Positions 1 through 8,035 of a DNA stretch of 40,252 nt are shown in pieces. The stretch's first letter is position 1. Each line of letters begins with the position of its first letter. The translations under genes and the position numbers were made by a program. The notes beneath the pieces were generated by a model. That model worked only from the letters and a program-made list of their open reading frames with translations, was not told the origin of the DNA and did no database searches. The stretch is from Methanocorpusculaceae archaeon UBA425 (lineage in GTDB: Archaea > Halobacteriota > Methanomicrobia > Methanomicrobiales > Methanocorpusculaceae), in NCBI GenBank assembly GCA_002506085.1, contig DAWV01000024.1, positions 21,840-62,091 on the forward strand, in the 5' to 3' direction.

Positions 1-49
1 TTCGCGATTATTCGCGGTGGAATATCTCATGTGTCCGCACTTATGTCAT

Positions 50-82
50 ACATGAAATCGAAGTACATCCAAAAATCCATAC
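50..82 (+). repeat. 33-nt dispersed repeat, copy 1
   Basis: This segment matches the reverse complement of 39790-39822 with about 4 mismatches in 33 nt. The shared core, GAAATCGAAGTACATCC, is identical. Its function is unknown. Neither copy lies in a gene. Confidence 0.7.
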
Positions 83-174
83 GGTAATCCTAGTTCGTTT
101 CATCTCACGTTTTCATCATCCCCTGTACACCCGAAGAAAAAAAGGAAACGCAAAACGACGGCAGGTGTACTCGA

Positions 175-245
175 AGGCTTCGCCCCCGGGGTTCGCAAGT
201 CTTTCGACTTGCTCTCCGACTCGGGTCTTTGCCTCTCGCTTGAAT
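175..245 (+). repeat. Hairpin repeat block
   Basis: A GCAAGTC-tttc-GACTTGC hairpin is followed by GCTCTCCGACTCG, the same connector that follows a different hairpin near 40075-40100. This is a short member of the modular hairpin repeat family seen at 30.6, 35.1-35.5 and 39.5-40.25 kb. Confidence 0.6.
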
Positions 246-334
246 CGCATTATTCTTCATATTTTGTAACCACTCTCTCTGAGTGAGAACGGCATTTTTT
301 CCCAGTCCGTGAGCATTATCGCGGTGCGCGGTTC

Positions 335-346
335 GGGGTATATATT
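335..346 (+). promoter_or_regulatory. Candidate TATA box of the small gene at 406
   Basis: GGGGTATATATT lies about 65 nt before the ATG at 406. That would place the transcript start near 365 and leave a leader of about 40 nt containing the ribosome site AGGAG. The same GGGGTATATA decamer recurs at 717-726 before the methyltransferase gene. This is a match to the archaeal TATA pattern only. Confidence 0.4.
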
Positions 347-405
347 GCCTTAAATCATAGGTTGATTACGCGTTCGGGGATACCCGGACAGGAGAATCAG
401 ATATA

Positions 406-690
406 ATGAATGATATTCCCCCGACACTACAGGAACAACTAAAGCCGCTCTTTTTCAAAAATGACGTATATTCAGACAAGTTATGTGCAAATGGAAAAGA
501 AATCCGCAGAATCCGGATTGAACTGATGAAGGATAGTGAGATATCCGATGATGTGCTGCGGCGTTCGCGGCGTCTTATCAAGGAGACGAACTATCTTTCG
601 GCGAAGCTCAGGGCTCTTGGGCGGGAGATCGACGGGGTGCTGACCCAGGAAATGCTGGTGACGGAGCAGAAGGAGGGAGGGGAGGGGTAG
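406..690 (+). CDS. Small conserved-looking protein of unknown function
   Basis: This encodes 94 residues that I do not recognise as any family. The ATG is preceded by a good ribosome-binding site (AGGAG in GGACAGGAGAATC, about 9 nt upstream) and by a TATA-like element, so the gene is probably expressed. The product is highly charged and likely mostly helical. Residues 32-80 are rich in Arg, Lys, Glu and Leu (for example RRIRIELMKD and RRSRRLIKE), and the tail is Glu/Gly-rich. It has no signal peptide or membrane segment. It sits just outside the left edge of the DISARM island and its base composition looks closer to the host genes, so I do not count it as part of that system. Confidence 0.6.
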   Translation: MNDIPPTLQEQLKPLFFKNDVYSDKLCANGKEIRRIRIELMKDSEISDDVLRRSRRLIKETNYLSAKLRALGREIDGVLTQEMLVTEQKEGGEG

Positions 691-716
691 AGGGGATGCT
701 TTTCCGGATTGAGATT

Positions 717-726
717 GGGGTATATA
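717..726 (+). promoter_or_regulatory. Candidate TATA box upstream of the methyltransferase
   Basis: GGGGTATATA repeats the decamer found upstream of the gene at 406. It would drive a transcript starting near 750, leaving a leader of about 70-135 nt depending on which start codon is used. The evidence is weak and based on pattern only. Confidence 0.3.
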
Positions 727-874
727 GCGATTTTCAACACGGAGAGTATCCAGACACTTACGCTCCTGCCAAAATCACTTAATACATCCCTGAATGAAAG
801 GTTGAGATGGTGCTTCCTTGTCAAAACTGATAGTAATGATTAAGCTGCCTGAAGAACTACATAATACTCAATTT

Positions 875-878
875 GGTG
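875..878 (+). promoter_or_regulatory. Ribosome-binding site supporting the ATG at 887
   Basis: GGTG lies 8 nt before the ATG at 887. The alternatives are TTG at 818, with GGTG in GATGGTGCTTCC upstream, and ATG at 836, with no site. The family usually begins a few residues before the I-x-CGDC motif, which favours 887. Confidence 0.45.
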
Positions 879-886
879 TTTTCTAT

Positions 887-1864
887 ATGGCATACAAACG
901 ATATTTAAATAGAATTACCTGTGGGGATTGTGGAGAGGTCTTACAAAAGCTTGATGCTGAATCTATCGATTTAATTTTGACATCTCCACCATATGCAGAT
1001 CAAAGAAGGTATAAAATAGAAAGTCATGAGGCAATGGCCGAACTCCACCCCGATAAATATGTTGATTGGTTCATCCCCAAAGCAGAGGAATTTTATCGTG
1101 TTCTTAAACCTAATGGTAGTTTTATTCTTAATATTAATGATAAAACCGTTGATAATTTTCAGCATCTTTATGTTTTTGAACTTGTAGTCCGGCTATGTAA
1201 AGAGGTTGGATTCCATCTAGTACGGGACTATGTATGGTTTAATCCAGCTACACCCCCAAATTCTTTCTCTACTGGGAAATATGGTCGAACAAAAAAATCT
1301 CACGAATATTGTTTCTGGTTTAGCAAGGGCGATACGTGGACGTTCAACATGGATGATATCAGGAGACCCTATTCTGATGCTATGAAGATATATCTCAATG
1401 GCCAAGGAAAGGGAAATAGGCAACATAACACTCGTCCAAGTACCTATTCTTTTGATTGCGAAAAAGTATGGGTGGATAAAGGAGGGGCAGATCCGGGGAG
1501 TGTATTACACATTGAAGATCCTTATTCTGACATTAATGAACTCTCGGATAAATATATCCAAGAGCCGGGAGACGTTCTGGCGATAAGTAATACTGGGAGC
1601 AAAAATTCTTTCAAAAAAATGTATTCACAAAATATAAAACATCCTGCACGTTTCCCAGAAAGACTTGCTGACTTCTTTATAAAAGCAGGTTCAAATGAAG
1701 GTGATTGTGTATTAGACCCTTTCATGGGTTCTGGAACAACTGCAGTTGTTGCTGAAAAACTTGGTCGGAATTGGATGGGTATTGAATTAAGTAAAGACTA
1801 CATTAAGCTTGCAAACATACGGTTAAAAATCGAGAGGGGTAACCTCTCAACAAACAAAACCTAA
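887..1864 (+). CDS. DNA amino-methyltransferase, beta class (m4C or m6A), DISARM-associated
   Basis: This is predicted to transfer a methyl group from S-adenosylmethionine to the exocyclic amine of cytosine or adenine, marking host DNA. From the ATG at 887 the protein has 325 residues. Motif IV, TSPPY, is at residues 32-36, just after the typical ITCGDCGEVL start. The AdoMet-binding motif I, DPFMGSGTT, is near the C-terminus at 277-285. The order IV before I defines the beta class, and SPPY rather than DPPY is more typical of N4-cytosine enzymes. The central part (about 110-250) would hold target recognition. The gene ends 35 nt from the convergent drmC stop and shares the AT-rich composition of the drm genes, so it is probably the modification arm of that system. 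DISARM class 2 normally carries a 5-methylcytosine enzyme instead. An in-frame TTG at 818 would add 23 residues. Confidence 0.85.
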   Translation: MAYKRYLNRITCGDCGEVLQKLDAESIDLILTSPPYADQRRYKIESHEAMAELHPDKYVDWFIPKAEEFYRVLKPNGSFILNINDKTVDNFQHLYVFELVVRLCKEVGFHLVRDYVWFNPATPPNSFSTGKYGRTKKSHEYCFWFSKGDTWTFNMDDIRRPYSDAMKIYLNGQGKGNRQHNTRPSTYSFDCEKVWVDKGGADPGSVLHIEDPYSDINELSDKYIQEPGDVLAISNTGSKNSFKKMYSQNIKHPARFPERLADFFIKAGSNEGDCVLDPFMGSGTTAVVAEKLGRNWMGIELSKDYIKLANIRLKIERGNLSTNKT

Positions 1865-1899
1865 CTATGGGAGAGTTCTACATTCCATTATTGTCAAAC

Positions 1900-2760
1900 T
1901 TAGGTTATTTTTACACGTCTTGCATATTCCCACATCTCTTCAACTAAAGATATAACGGGCAGAATAGATTTTCCCTCAATAATAACCCCCAACTCAAAAT
2001 TATTTCTCATACTGTGTTCTGTTAAGTTTGCACTTCCAACGTAAGCGGATTGGTCTGATATGAGCATTTTTGTGTGAAGTGCGTATTTTTGTTTACCATC
2101 TTCACCTCTCGAAAAGAAATCTCGATATTCAAGATAGTCAATTAATTCTCTTTTCATAAATTCTGATGCAATAAAGTGAAGTGATTCTTTTAGAGGAAGA
2201 TTTCCCTCAAAATCCCTTCCGATCATCTTAATTTGAACTCCATGTTTTGCTGCTCCAATTAACGCATCAAGAATCATATTTGCACCAAATTTATCGAAAA
2301 ATGGATTAATGATCCAAATGGAATTCTTTGCTTTTGAAATAAGGCGAATTAGAGCTGGTTCTATCTGGTGTGTTTTCTTTGTTATTGCATGCATCTCATT
2401 TGGAATTGTTGATACAAAGCTAACCCTATCTTTTTCAGATTTACAGGTTCGATCGATATATCTTTCGATTACCTCAGCTGCGAGTTCTTCATCAGTAAAA
2501 AAATTATCAATATCATCTAAGTTTAACTGGAATTGATAATCATGGATAGATGGAGCTGATTTTATGTTGATCAATACTCCGTTTTCCTTAAGGGTATATA
2601 GTATAGATTCACTTTCACTTGCTGTAGAAAATTCACGTAATGGATTTATGATCTCCCATCCTTTCAGTATATGATTTTCAGAAAATACGAGTAATAATAG
2701 TGTCTTTATCTCTGATACTTGTGTTTTTGATTTTAATAAGATGGCAAGATCATATTTCAT
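1900..2760 (-). CDS. drmC: DISARM protein DrmC, phospholipase D-fold
   Basis: This encodes 286 residues with one clear HKD motif near residue 228: HTKMLISD, then GSANLTEHS, with the expected H-x-K-x4-D-x6-GSxN spacing. It is followed by a second-half Glu in NNFELGVIIEG. A single HKD motif suggests that an active site forms by dimerisation, as in Nuc-type members of the family. The central stretch about 140-165, SIWIINPFFDKFGANMILDA, is the usual beta-alpha start of this fold. The first 130 residues have no family I can name. The ATG overlaps the drmB stop by 4 nt (ATGA), so it is the last gene of the operon. In DISARM, DrmC has been reported to be dispensable or accessory in some tests. Nuclease activity is inferred from the fold. 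Confidence 0.85.
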   Translation of the reverse strand: MKYDLAILLKSKTQVSEIKTLLLLVFSENHILKGWEIINPLREFSTASESESILYTLKENGVLINIKSAPSIHDYQFQLNLDDIDNFFTDEELAAEVIERYIDRTCKSEKDRVSFVSTIPNEMHAITKKTHQIEPALIRLISKAKNSIWIINPFFDKFGANMILDALIGAAKHGVQIKMIGRDFEGNLPLKESLHFIASEFMKRELIDYLEYRDFFSRGEDGKQKYALHTKMLISDQSAYVGSANLTEHSMRNNFELGVIIEGKSILPVISLVEEMWEYARRVKIT

Positions 2761-4601
2761 TGATCCACCGATTCAAGGAAATCTCGTTCCCAGAATCCAA
2801 TCGTTCGCTCTCCCGTAGCTTCAGTTCGTCCAATAAGGTAATGGCGTCCAAGATCTCGATTAAAATGTTCACAGGCACCTTCACTTAGATGTAAACATGC
2901 GTGACACGATGCCTCTGATGATATACAAACAGGATCATACAAACATGACATGGCACTCTCTTTAGCCATCTCAGTCCACGGAATAATCCCTGTATCAAAA
3001 AGTGTATGCATACCTCCAATCTGAAAATCATGGACATTATTAGTGTAAATTAATATCGCTGGAACTGCTGGGAAAATGATCTCTCCAAGTGAGTCTTTAT
3101 CGATTCCGACTAGACCGGCTGCTTTTCTGATTAAAACATGTGACATGGTGTGGAGAAGTGAATACACATACTTAGTAATTTGAAGATTCGCAGGTATTTC
3201 ATCAAAAACTGGGACGGATTCCACATCAATATTGTTTAAGAACCAACTCTTTAATCCTATATCATCGTCTGGAGAAGGGATTGAAGATATAATATTGTTC
3301 ATTTTTAACCATTTGAGAATCTTGTATCGATCAATTTCAAGAATAATTCCCTCTGTTTCATTCGAATTGACATATATTGGGGTTTTTTCAGGGTAGTTTT
3401 CATCTCTTGGGAATGCCCTTAAAGTACACTCTTTTGGATCGACAGAAACGCGGGTATATCCAAAAACAACTGAAACAAGTGGTAAATCACTAACTACATA
3501 GGCGTTTGATACACCAATATCATTCAATGCTTTTGGAAATTGGCAGATGGTTGTAAAATTACTCTCTGCCCGCTTCTTCGCTTCTTCGATTACATCAAGT
3601 ATTGTCTGTGATCCTTTGAGATTTAATGTCTCATTAAATCCTTGTAATGAGGATACTATTGTATTCAATTTTTCTTGGGGGAGAACAAGAATCTGATCTA
3701 CATTTTTGATGGCATCGTCACGCTTTTTTTGAGTTTCAGTTCCATCTAATGATCCTAATATATCATCAATAACATTTTTCGAAAAACCTCTATCTATCAT
3801 TTTTTGACGAGCTGCTAAATACTGATCATTCTTTCCCAGTTCTGGGTCAGAATTTCGTATTTCATCATAGTCCTTATCTGAGATAAGACCAAGATAGTGG
3901 GAAAGATATAATTTTATGAGATTAAGATCCTCAAATGTTTTCAAATTATGATTGCCGATCGTATTGATAAGCGAGAATGAGTGAGGATAAAACACTTGAC
4001 TTTGCCTGAATGGAGCAGTTTTCATCCAATCGTCGCATTCATAGCATTTACTCCTAAGAGAACCCGTTTTTTCACCACAAATCCCACATTCCCATCTCCA
4101 GTCGGCAAGTCTTCTACTACCACCTTTGTAAAGTAATATCTTTTGAAATCCATGTTTCGAACACTTGCTAACTTTTGGACTTTCTATTTTTCCACAATTA
4201 TGATAGTGAACGAGATCCAGTTGTTTTAATGATCCCCCACATACGCAATGATAACCATTTCGTGCAAAAACTTTCTTAAATGACTCTAGATTATTGAAAG
4301 TATAGGCTTTACCACATTTATTACAAATAAATGTCAGGGGGAATATCTCCACATTAACCTTTTTCGGCTCTAAAAAGATGAATGAATCAGATTTTGGTTT
4401 ATCTGGGTATCCCTTTTTTGATGGAAAGCGTTTTAGTCTTCTCTCCACAATTTCATAATAGATCCGCCCCACATTCAGATTTTCGAGATTTAATGGTATC
4501 GTATTCCATGAGACGACTTTCCCGATAGTGTGGGTATCTGAGAAATCTATTACAGATTCCGGAAGGTAACGAAACATGACCTGACTTTTACCACGCTGCA
4601 T
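2757..4601 (-). CDS. drmB: DISARM protein DrmB (DUF1998)
   Basis: This encodes 614 residues. The N-terminal third carries zinc-ribbon-like cysteine pairs: CNKCGK near residue 92, CVCGG near 119, CGKIESPKVSKC near 135-147, and CGICGEKTGSLRSKCYEC near 172-189. A second Cys cluster lies near the C-terminus (about 552-576, ending CHACLHLSEGACEHF), the hallmark of the DUF1998 domain. DUF1998 proteins work with a partner helicase, here DrmA, and the two form the core DISARM DNA-binding complex. The drmB ATG overlaps the drmA stop by one base (TAATG), and a G-rich GGGGTG sequence about 7 nt upstream can serve as the ribosome site, so the pair is translationally coupled. No catalytic motif is visible. 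The role as DrmA partner is taken from characterised systems. Confidence 0.88.
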   Translation of the reverse strand: MQRGKSQVMFRYLPESVIDFSDTHTIGKVVSWNTIPLNLENLNVGRIYYEIVERRLKRFPSKKGYPDKPKSDSFIFLEPKKVNVEIFPLTFICNKCGKAYTFNNLESFKKVFARNGYHCVCGGSLKQLDLVHYHNCGKIESPKVSKCSKHGFQKILLYKGGSRRLADWRWECGICGEKTGSLRSKCYECDDWMKTAPFRQSQVFYPHSFSLINTIGNHNLKTFEDLNLIKLYLSHYLGLISDKDYDEIRNSDPELGKNDQYLAARQKMIDRGFSKNVIDDILGSLDGTETQKKRDDAIKNVDQILVLPQEKLNTIVSSLQGFNETLNLKGSQTILDVIEEAKKRAESNFTTICQFPKALNDIGVSNAYVVSDLPLVSVVFGYTRVSVDPKECTLRAFPRDENYPEKTPIYVNSNETEGIILEIDRYKILKWLKMNNIISSIPSPDDDIGLKSWFLNNIDVESVPVFDEIPANLQITKYVYSLLHTMSHVLIRKAAGLVGIDKDSLGEIIFPAVPAILIYTNNVHDFQIGGMHTLFDTGIIPWTEMAKESAMSCLYDPVCISSEASCHACLHLSEGACEHFNRDLGRHYLIGRTEATGERTIGFWERDFLESVDQ

Positions 4602-7600
4602 TATTGCACCCCCCCAGATTCTTGAACTCGAATTTGATCCATGGGGTCAAAACTTTCTCCCGTAGGCTTTACTATCAGTTGGGAATCCGTATCCCGTAAA
4701 CTTCTCATAGGCATATCTGAAAGCATACCTGGAATGAATTCATTCTTTTCTGAGATGCGAATTTGATCAATATAGTTTTTTACTTTGTCAGATATTATCT
4801 GCTTAAAATATGCACCCATCTCGTTCTCTTCAACTTTGTAGCACTTCAAAATGAAATCTAATATTTCTTCCTCTGTGAAGGCGCGACTATCATACCCTTC
4901 TTTGAAACTTTTTGTCATATATGGACTTATTCCATCTTTTCCTTCCAGGTAATTGAGAACACAAGCTGAGAAGATTCCTGGAAGAGTACGTGTTATAGAA
5001 AATTTAGCCCATCGACTAATTGGGACTGGTTCGACAAGAATATCTTTGTATTCATGGTATTTAGGAAAGTATTTGTAGTAACTCTGATCTCTTTCTCTTG
5101 TTGGGTTGAAAATAACGAACACAATGCCAGGGTACTTTCTTCCAATTCGACTCAGAGCTTGAATATACTCAGCAGTATTTCTTGGCATCCCCATGAAAAC
5201 CATAAAATTCAAACTGTCGATATCAACACCGTGAGATATCATACTTGTGGCTATAATCAAATCTATGTGATTCTCCATATTACCATTTTCAATAGTAGAG
5301 AGGATTTCTTTTACATCTCGGAACGTTACATCTCCAGTCATCATTTTAAGGTTCATTTTATGGTATTTTTTCATCTCCAATGAATCATTGATTACTGTAA
5401 GAATGGAATTGGCTATTGCATCACCTTCACGTTTTGCAAGGTTGTAACACAACTCAATTTCATAATCTTTTAATGTTTCCAGAACTTCCTTTTCTGAGGT
5501 AAAACCCACATTCATCTTTAATGCAAGACTTGGATTCACTTTTAAGTTTTCAATTTCCTCATAATAAATCTGCATTGTGTCAAGAACTGCAAAAATAACT
5601 GTTTTGTTATGGGGCATGATTCCCGCTACAAATCGAGAATGTTCTGTTTGATCCTCATAAGCATAGAAGGGACTATATGAAGGGAATTTGTGGGCTTTTT
5701 TCAGATATAATTCCCGAATCTGGGCTTCATAGTCTGTTACCGTGGCTGATGAGCCAATTATTTTGATTTTTTTACCATCTGTGATCGTCTGGATGTAGTT
5801 ATCTAAAAACGATTCATAATGAGAATCATATGTACCTAAAGATTCACGAATCAGATGGATTTCATCTTGAATCATCAAGGTAGGGGAAGGATCATACAAT
5901 GATACAGAATCATAGGACTCTTGTGTACATGCATTTGGATCCTTTACATAGGTATCATGATACATACAGGCTTTTTCTGAGATGTAACCATGTTTAGGGC
6001 ACCGTCCATTGATTTTACCAAAGAGCATTTTAAACTCTTTGCTCCAACTGGCGGAAACCATCTTATCTAATGTTGAGACTATAAATGTTGGTAGATAACG
6101 AACTACTTCTTGATCCGAAATATATACCGGGATTTCTTCCCCACATTCTGGATTAGTACATTTGTGGATGATACGTAAACTATTTAAATCCCCAATTAAT
6201 TTGACAGTATTCTTTCCGCAAAAAGGACACTTTGAGATGATCTTAAATTTTTCCTGTAGGTCTGGATCAGTATTTACTCTACTGATATTATCGATAGGTA
6301 TCCCAGTGCCGAACTCCCAAGAATATACTTTGTTTGGGGTGTTTTCATCTCCAACATAGTAACCTGTACTGAATTGTGCATATCCTACCTTTCCAATGAT
6401 TGGATGCTGCCTTCTAAGAAGTTCTGCTTGACCAAATATATCTGCTATCCTTTGAAGTTGTTGAAGAGATAACAGTCGTAGCGGGAATCGAGTAATTGCG
6501 GTTACTCCCTCTTTCTTCCCCCTTAACCGATCATAGAATGCAGTAAAGACTGCCAGTCCTAAATATGCCTCTGTTTTTCCACCGCCAGTGGGGAAGTATA
6601 TCAAATCTACATCATCAAGTGTTGCACATTTTGTTTTTGTCGAAGAAGCAATCACATCTGTGATTTCCATCACAATGAATACTATTTGGAATAATCTCCA
6701 TGACTGGTAGCCTTTTCCAGAATTAGCAAATGCTGCATTCATTAATTTGAATGCATCCATTGCATGTTTATTCGTTCTTAGGACATCACAACTCGTATCA
6801 AATCTTTGTTTTTCTTGAAGGAAATCATCAATTTCTGTCTTAAGTTTGTTTTTTCCAATTTCCGATACATGCTGTAAAGAGGAAAGACTGTCTATAAGCC
6901 GCTTTATCTCTTTACCCATTGCCTCGGAAATTTTCTCAAGAATATCACTTGGGTTTTCAGAAAGGGCAGTAAATCTCGGTGTGATGTCTGTCTTTGATTT
7001 GTATTTGCGTTGGGAGAAAATTGGCATATGTTCAATTTTCAGAGCGTTACCTTTTTTCACTACAGTACAATTGAAACCATTGGCGTGGATATTTCCATCA
7101 TAATTCAAATCATCTTTCAGATAACCCAAAATATAATCCTGAAATACAAAATTGATGGGTTCAACTTGAAGTTGAGTCTCAAACATTGAGTTATCAACCG
7201 CATTCAAAGGTGTATTTTCAGTATATTGATTATCAATCGTCAATTTCAGTTTTATTGATTTGTCATCAAATTCGGATATAGTATAATTGAGTCCAGATTG
7301 CCAATGAGGAGTTTGAATCGTTGTCCCCCATGAATGTATAAATGAATTGAATGTTTCCTCATTTATGAGATCATCTTCTGTGACGTCAAGTTCTTTATCT
7401 TTTTCACGACGGGTTTTTCCAATATGAGTTTTAGACCGGAACTTATTTTCGTCTTGAGAAAATATTTCTAAAGCTTCTGTTGCTAGGCGTTCACCTTCTG
7501 GAAAATTATTTTTGGTAGGTAAGTTCTCTTTGATCAGGTTGGAAATATTGACCTCAAAAACAACTGGTTTGGGTTTAGCTTTTTGATATACACTTCTAAG

Positions 7601-8035
7601 TTTAAACCCACTTAACGATGCATCACCAACTTCTCCATCGTATTTATCTCCTTGAGAGGCAGAATCTCTACGAAATCTCCCATCTCTTTCTAAGTTGTAG
7701 ATTTCAAGTTGTTCTTCACGTGTAGGAAAAACCTTGTAATAAAATACTGCCCCTGCTGTTATTCGGATTCGAGCCATATCAATATCGTTCTTATTGATCA
7801 AAACTTCAAGTCCAGCACTTGAGGGAGATGTTTTAGAGTAAATAGTTGAGAGTGTATTAAGAGGGATACGAGGGGATAAATTTCCAATAAATAATTTGAT
7901 AGAGGGTTTATCATCGTATACCTTTTCATATAGTGACCCTGTACAACGCCCTTTGATCTTATCCAACAGGGCATTCACAAATTTTTCACGAACGGAATTG
8001 TCAGCACTTTTAGTTGTCATTTTTACCTTGAGCAT
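4601..8035 (-). CDS. drmA: DISARM helicase DrmA
   Basis: This is a superfamily 2 helicase/translocase of about 1,144 residues. Motif I (Walker A) is PTGGGKTEAY near residue 485. Motif II is the DEIH of MIQDEIHLI near 720. Motif III is GSSAT, near 762. Motif V is ATSMISHGVDIDSLN, and motif VI is QALSRIGRKYPG near 960. A zinc ribbon, CPFC then CTNPEC, is inserted near 604-640, with further Cys/His residues at about 680-705. The first 400 residues have no motif that I recognise. In DISARM, DrmA with DrmB binds DNA ends and translocates to block incoming phage DNA. The gene overlaps the end of drmE by about 25 nt. Possible starts are TTG 8038, ATG 8035 and ATG 8020; the last has AAGGT just upstream, so the true protein may be five residues shorter. 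Confidence 0.88.
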   Translation of the reverse strand: MLKVKMTTKSADNSVREKFVNALLDKIKGRCTGSLYEKVYDDKPSIKLFIGNLSPRIPLNTLSTIYSKTSPSSAGLEVLINKNDIDMARIRITAGAVFYYKVFPTREEQLEIYNLERDGRFRRDSASQGDKYDGEVGDASLSGFKLRSVYQKAKPKPVVFEVNISNLIKENLPTKNNFPEGERLATEALEIFSQDENKFRSKTHIGKTRREKDKELDVTEDDLINEETFNSFIHSWGTTIQTPHWQSGLNYTISEFDDKSIKLKLTIDNQYTENTPLNAVDNSMFETQLQVEPINFVFQDYILGYLKDDLNYDGNIHANGFNCTVVKKGNALKIEHMPIFSQRKYKSKTDITPRFTALSENPSDILEKISEAMGKEIKRLIDSLSSLQHVSEIGKNKLKTEIDDFLQEKQRFDTSCDVLRTNKHAMDAFKLMNAAFANSGKGYQSWRLFQIVFIVMEITDVIASSTKTKCATLDDVDLIYFPTGGGKTEAYLGLAVFTAFYDRLRGKKEGVTAITRFPLRLLSLQQLQRIADIFGQAELLRRQHPIIGKVGYAQFSTGYYVGDENTPNKVYSWEFGTGIPIDNISRVNTDPDLQEKFKIISKCPFCGKNTVKLIGDLNSLRIIHKCTNPECGEEIPVYISDQEVVRYLPTFIVSTLDKMVSASWSKEFKMLFGKINGRCPKHGYISEKACMYHDTYVKDPNACTQESYDSVSLYDPSPTLMIQDEIHLIRESLGTYDSHYESFLDNYIQTITDGKKIKIIGSSATVTDYEAQIRELYLKKAHKFPSYSPFYAYEDQTEHSRFVAGIMPHNKTVIFAVLDTMQIYYEEIENLKVNPSLALKMNVGFTSEKEVLETLKDYEIELCYNLAKREGDAIANSILTVINDSLEMKKYHKMNLKMMTGDVTFRDVKEILSTIENGNMENHIDLIIATSMISHGVDIDSLNFMVFMGMPRNTAEYIQALSRIGRKYPGIVFVIFNPTRERDQSYYKYFPKYHEYKDILVEPVPISRWAKFSITRTLPGIFSACVLNYLEGKDGISPYMTKSFKEGYDSRAFTEEEILDFILKCYKVEENEMGAYFKQIISDKVKNYIDQIRISEKNEFIPGMLSDMPMRSLRDTDSQLIVKPTGESFDPMDQIRVQESGGVQ

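Larger units (their letters stand above)
1..334. other. Intergenic region with dispersed repeats
   Basis: I see no credible gene here. The stretch contains one copy of a 33-nt dispersed repeat (50-82) and a small block of the hairpin repeat family (about 175-245) that recurs elsewhere in the window. The remainder is AT-rich with no recognisable motif. Confidence 0.6.

Noticed and set aside
1850..1912. AACCTAA / TTAGGTT inverted repeat between the methylase and drmC stops as a two-way terminator.
   Set aside because: The arms are only 7 nt with a loop of over 30 nt, and only a T5 run follows on the plus strand. Too weak to call.
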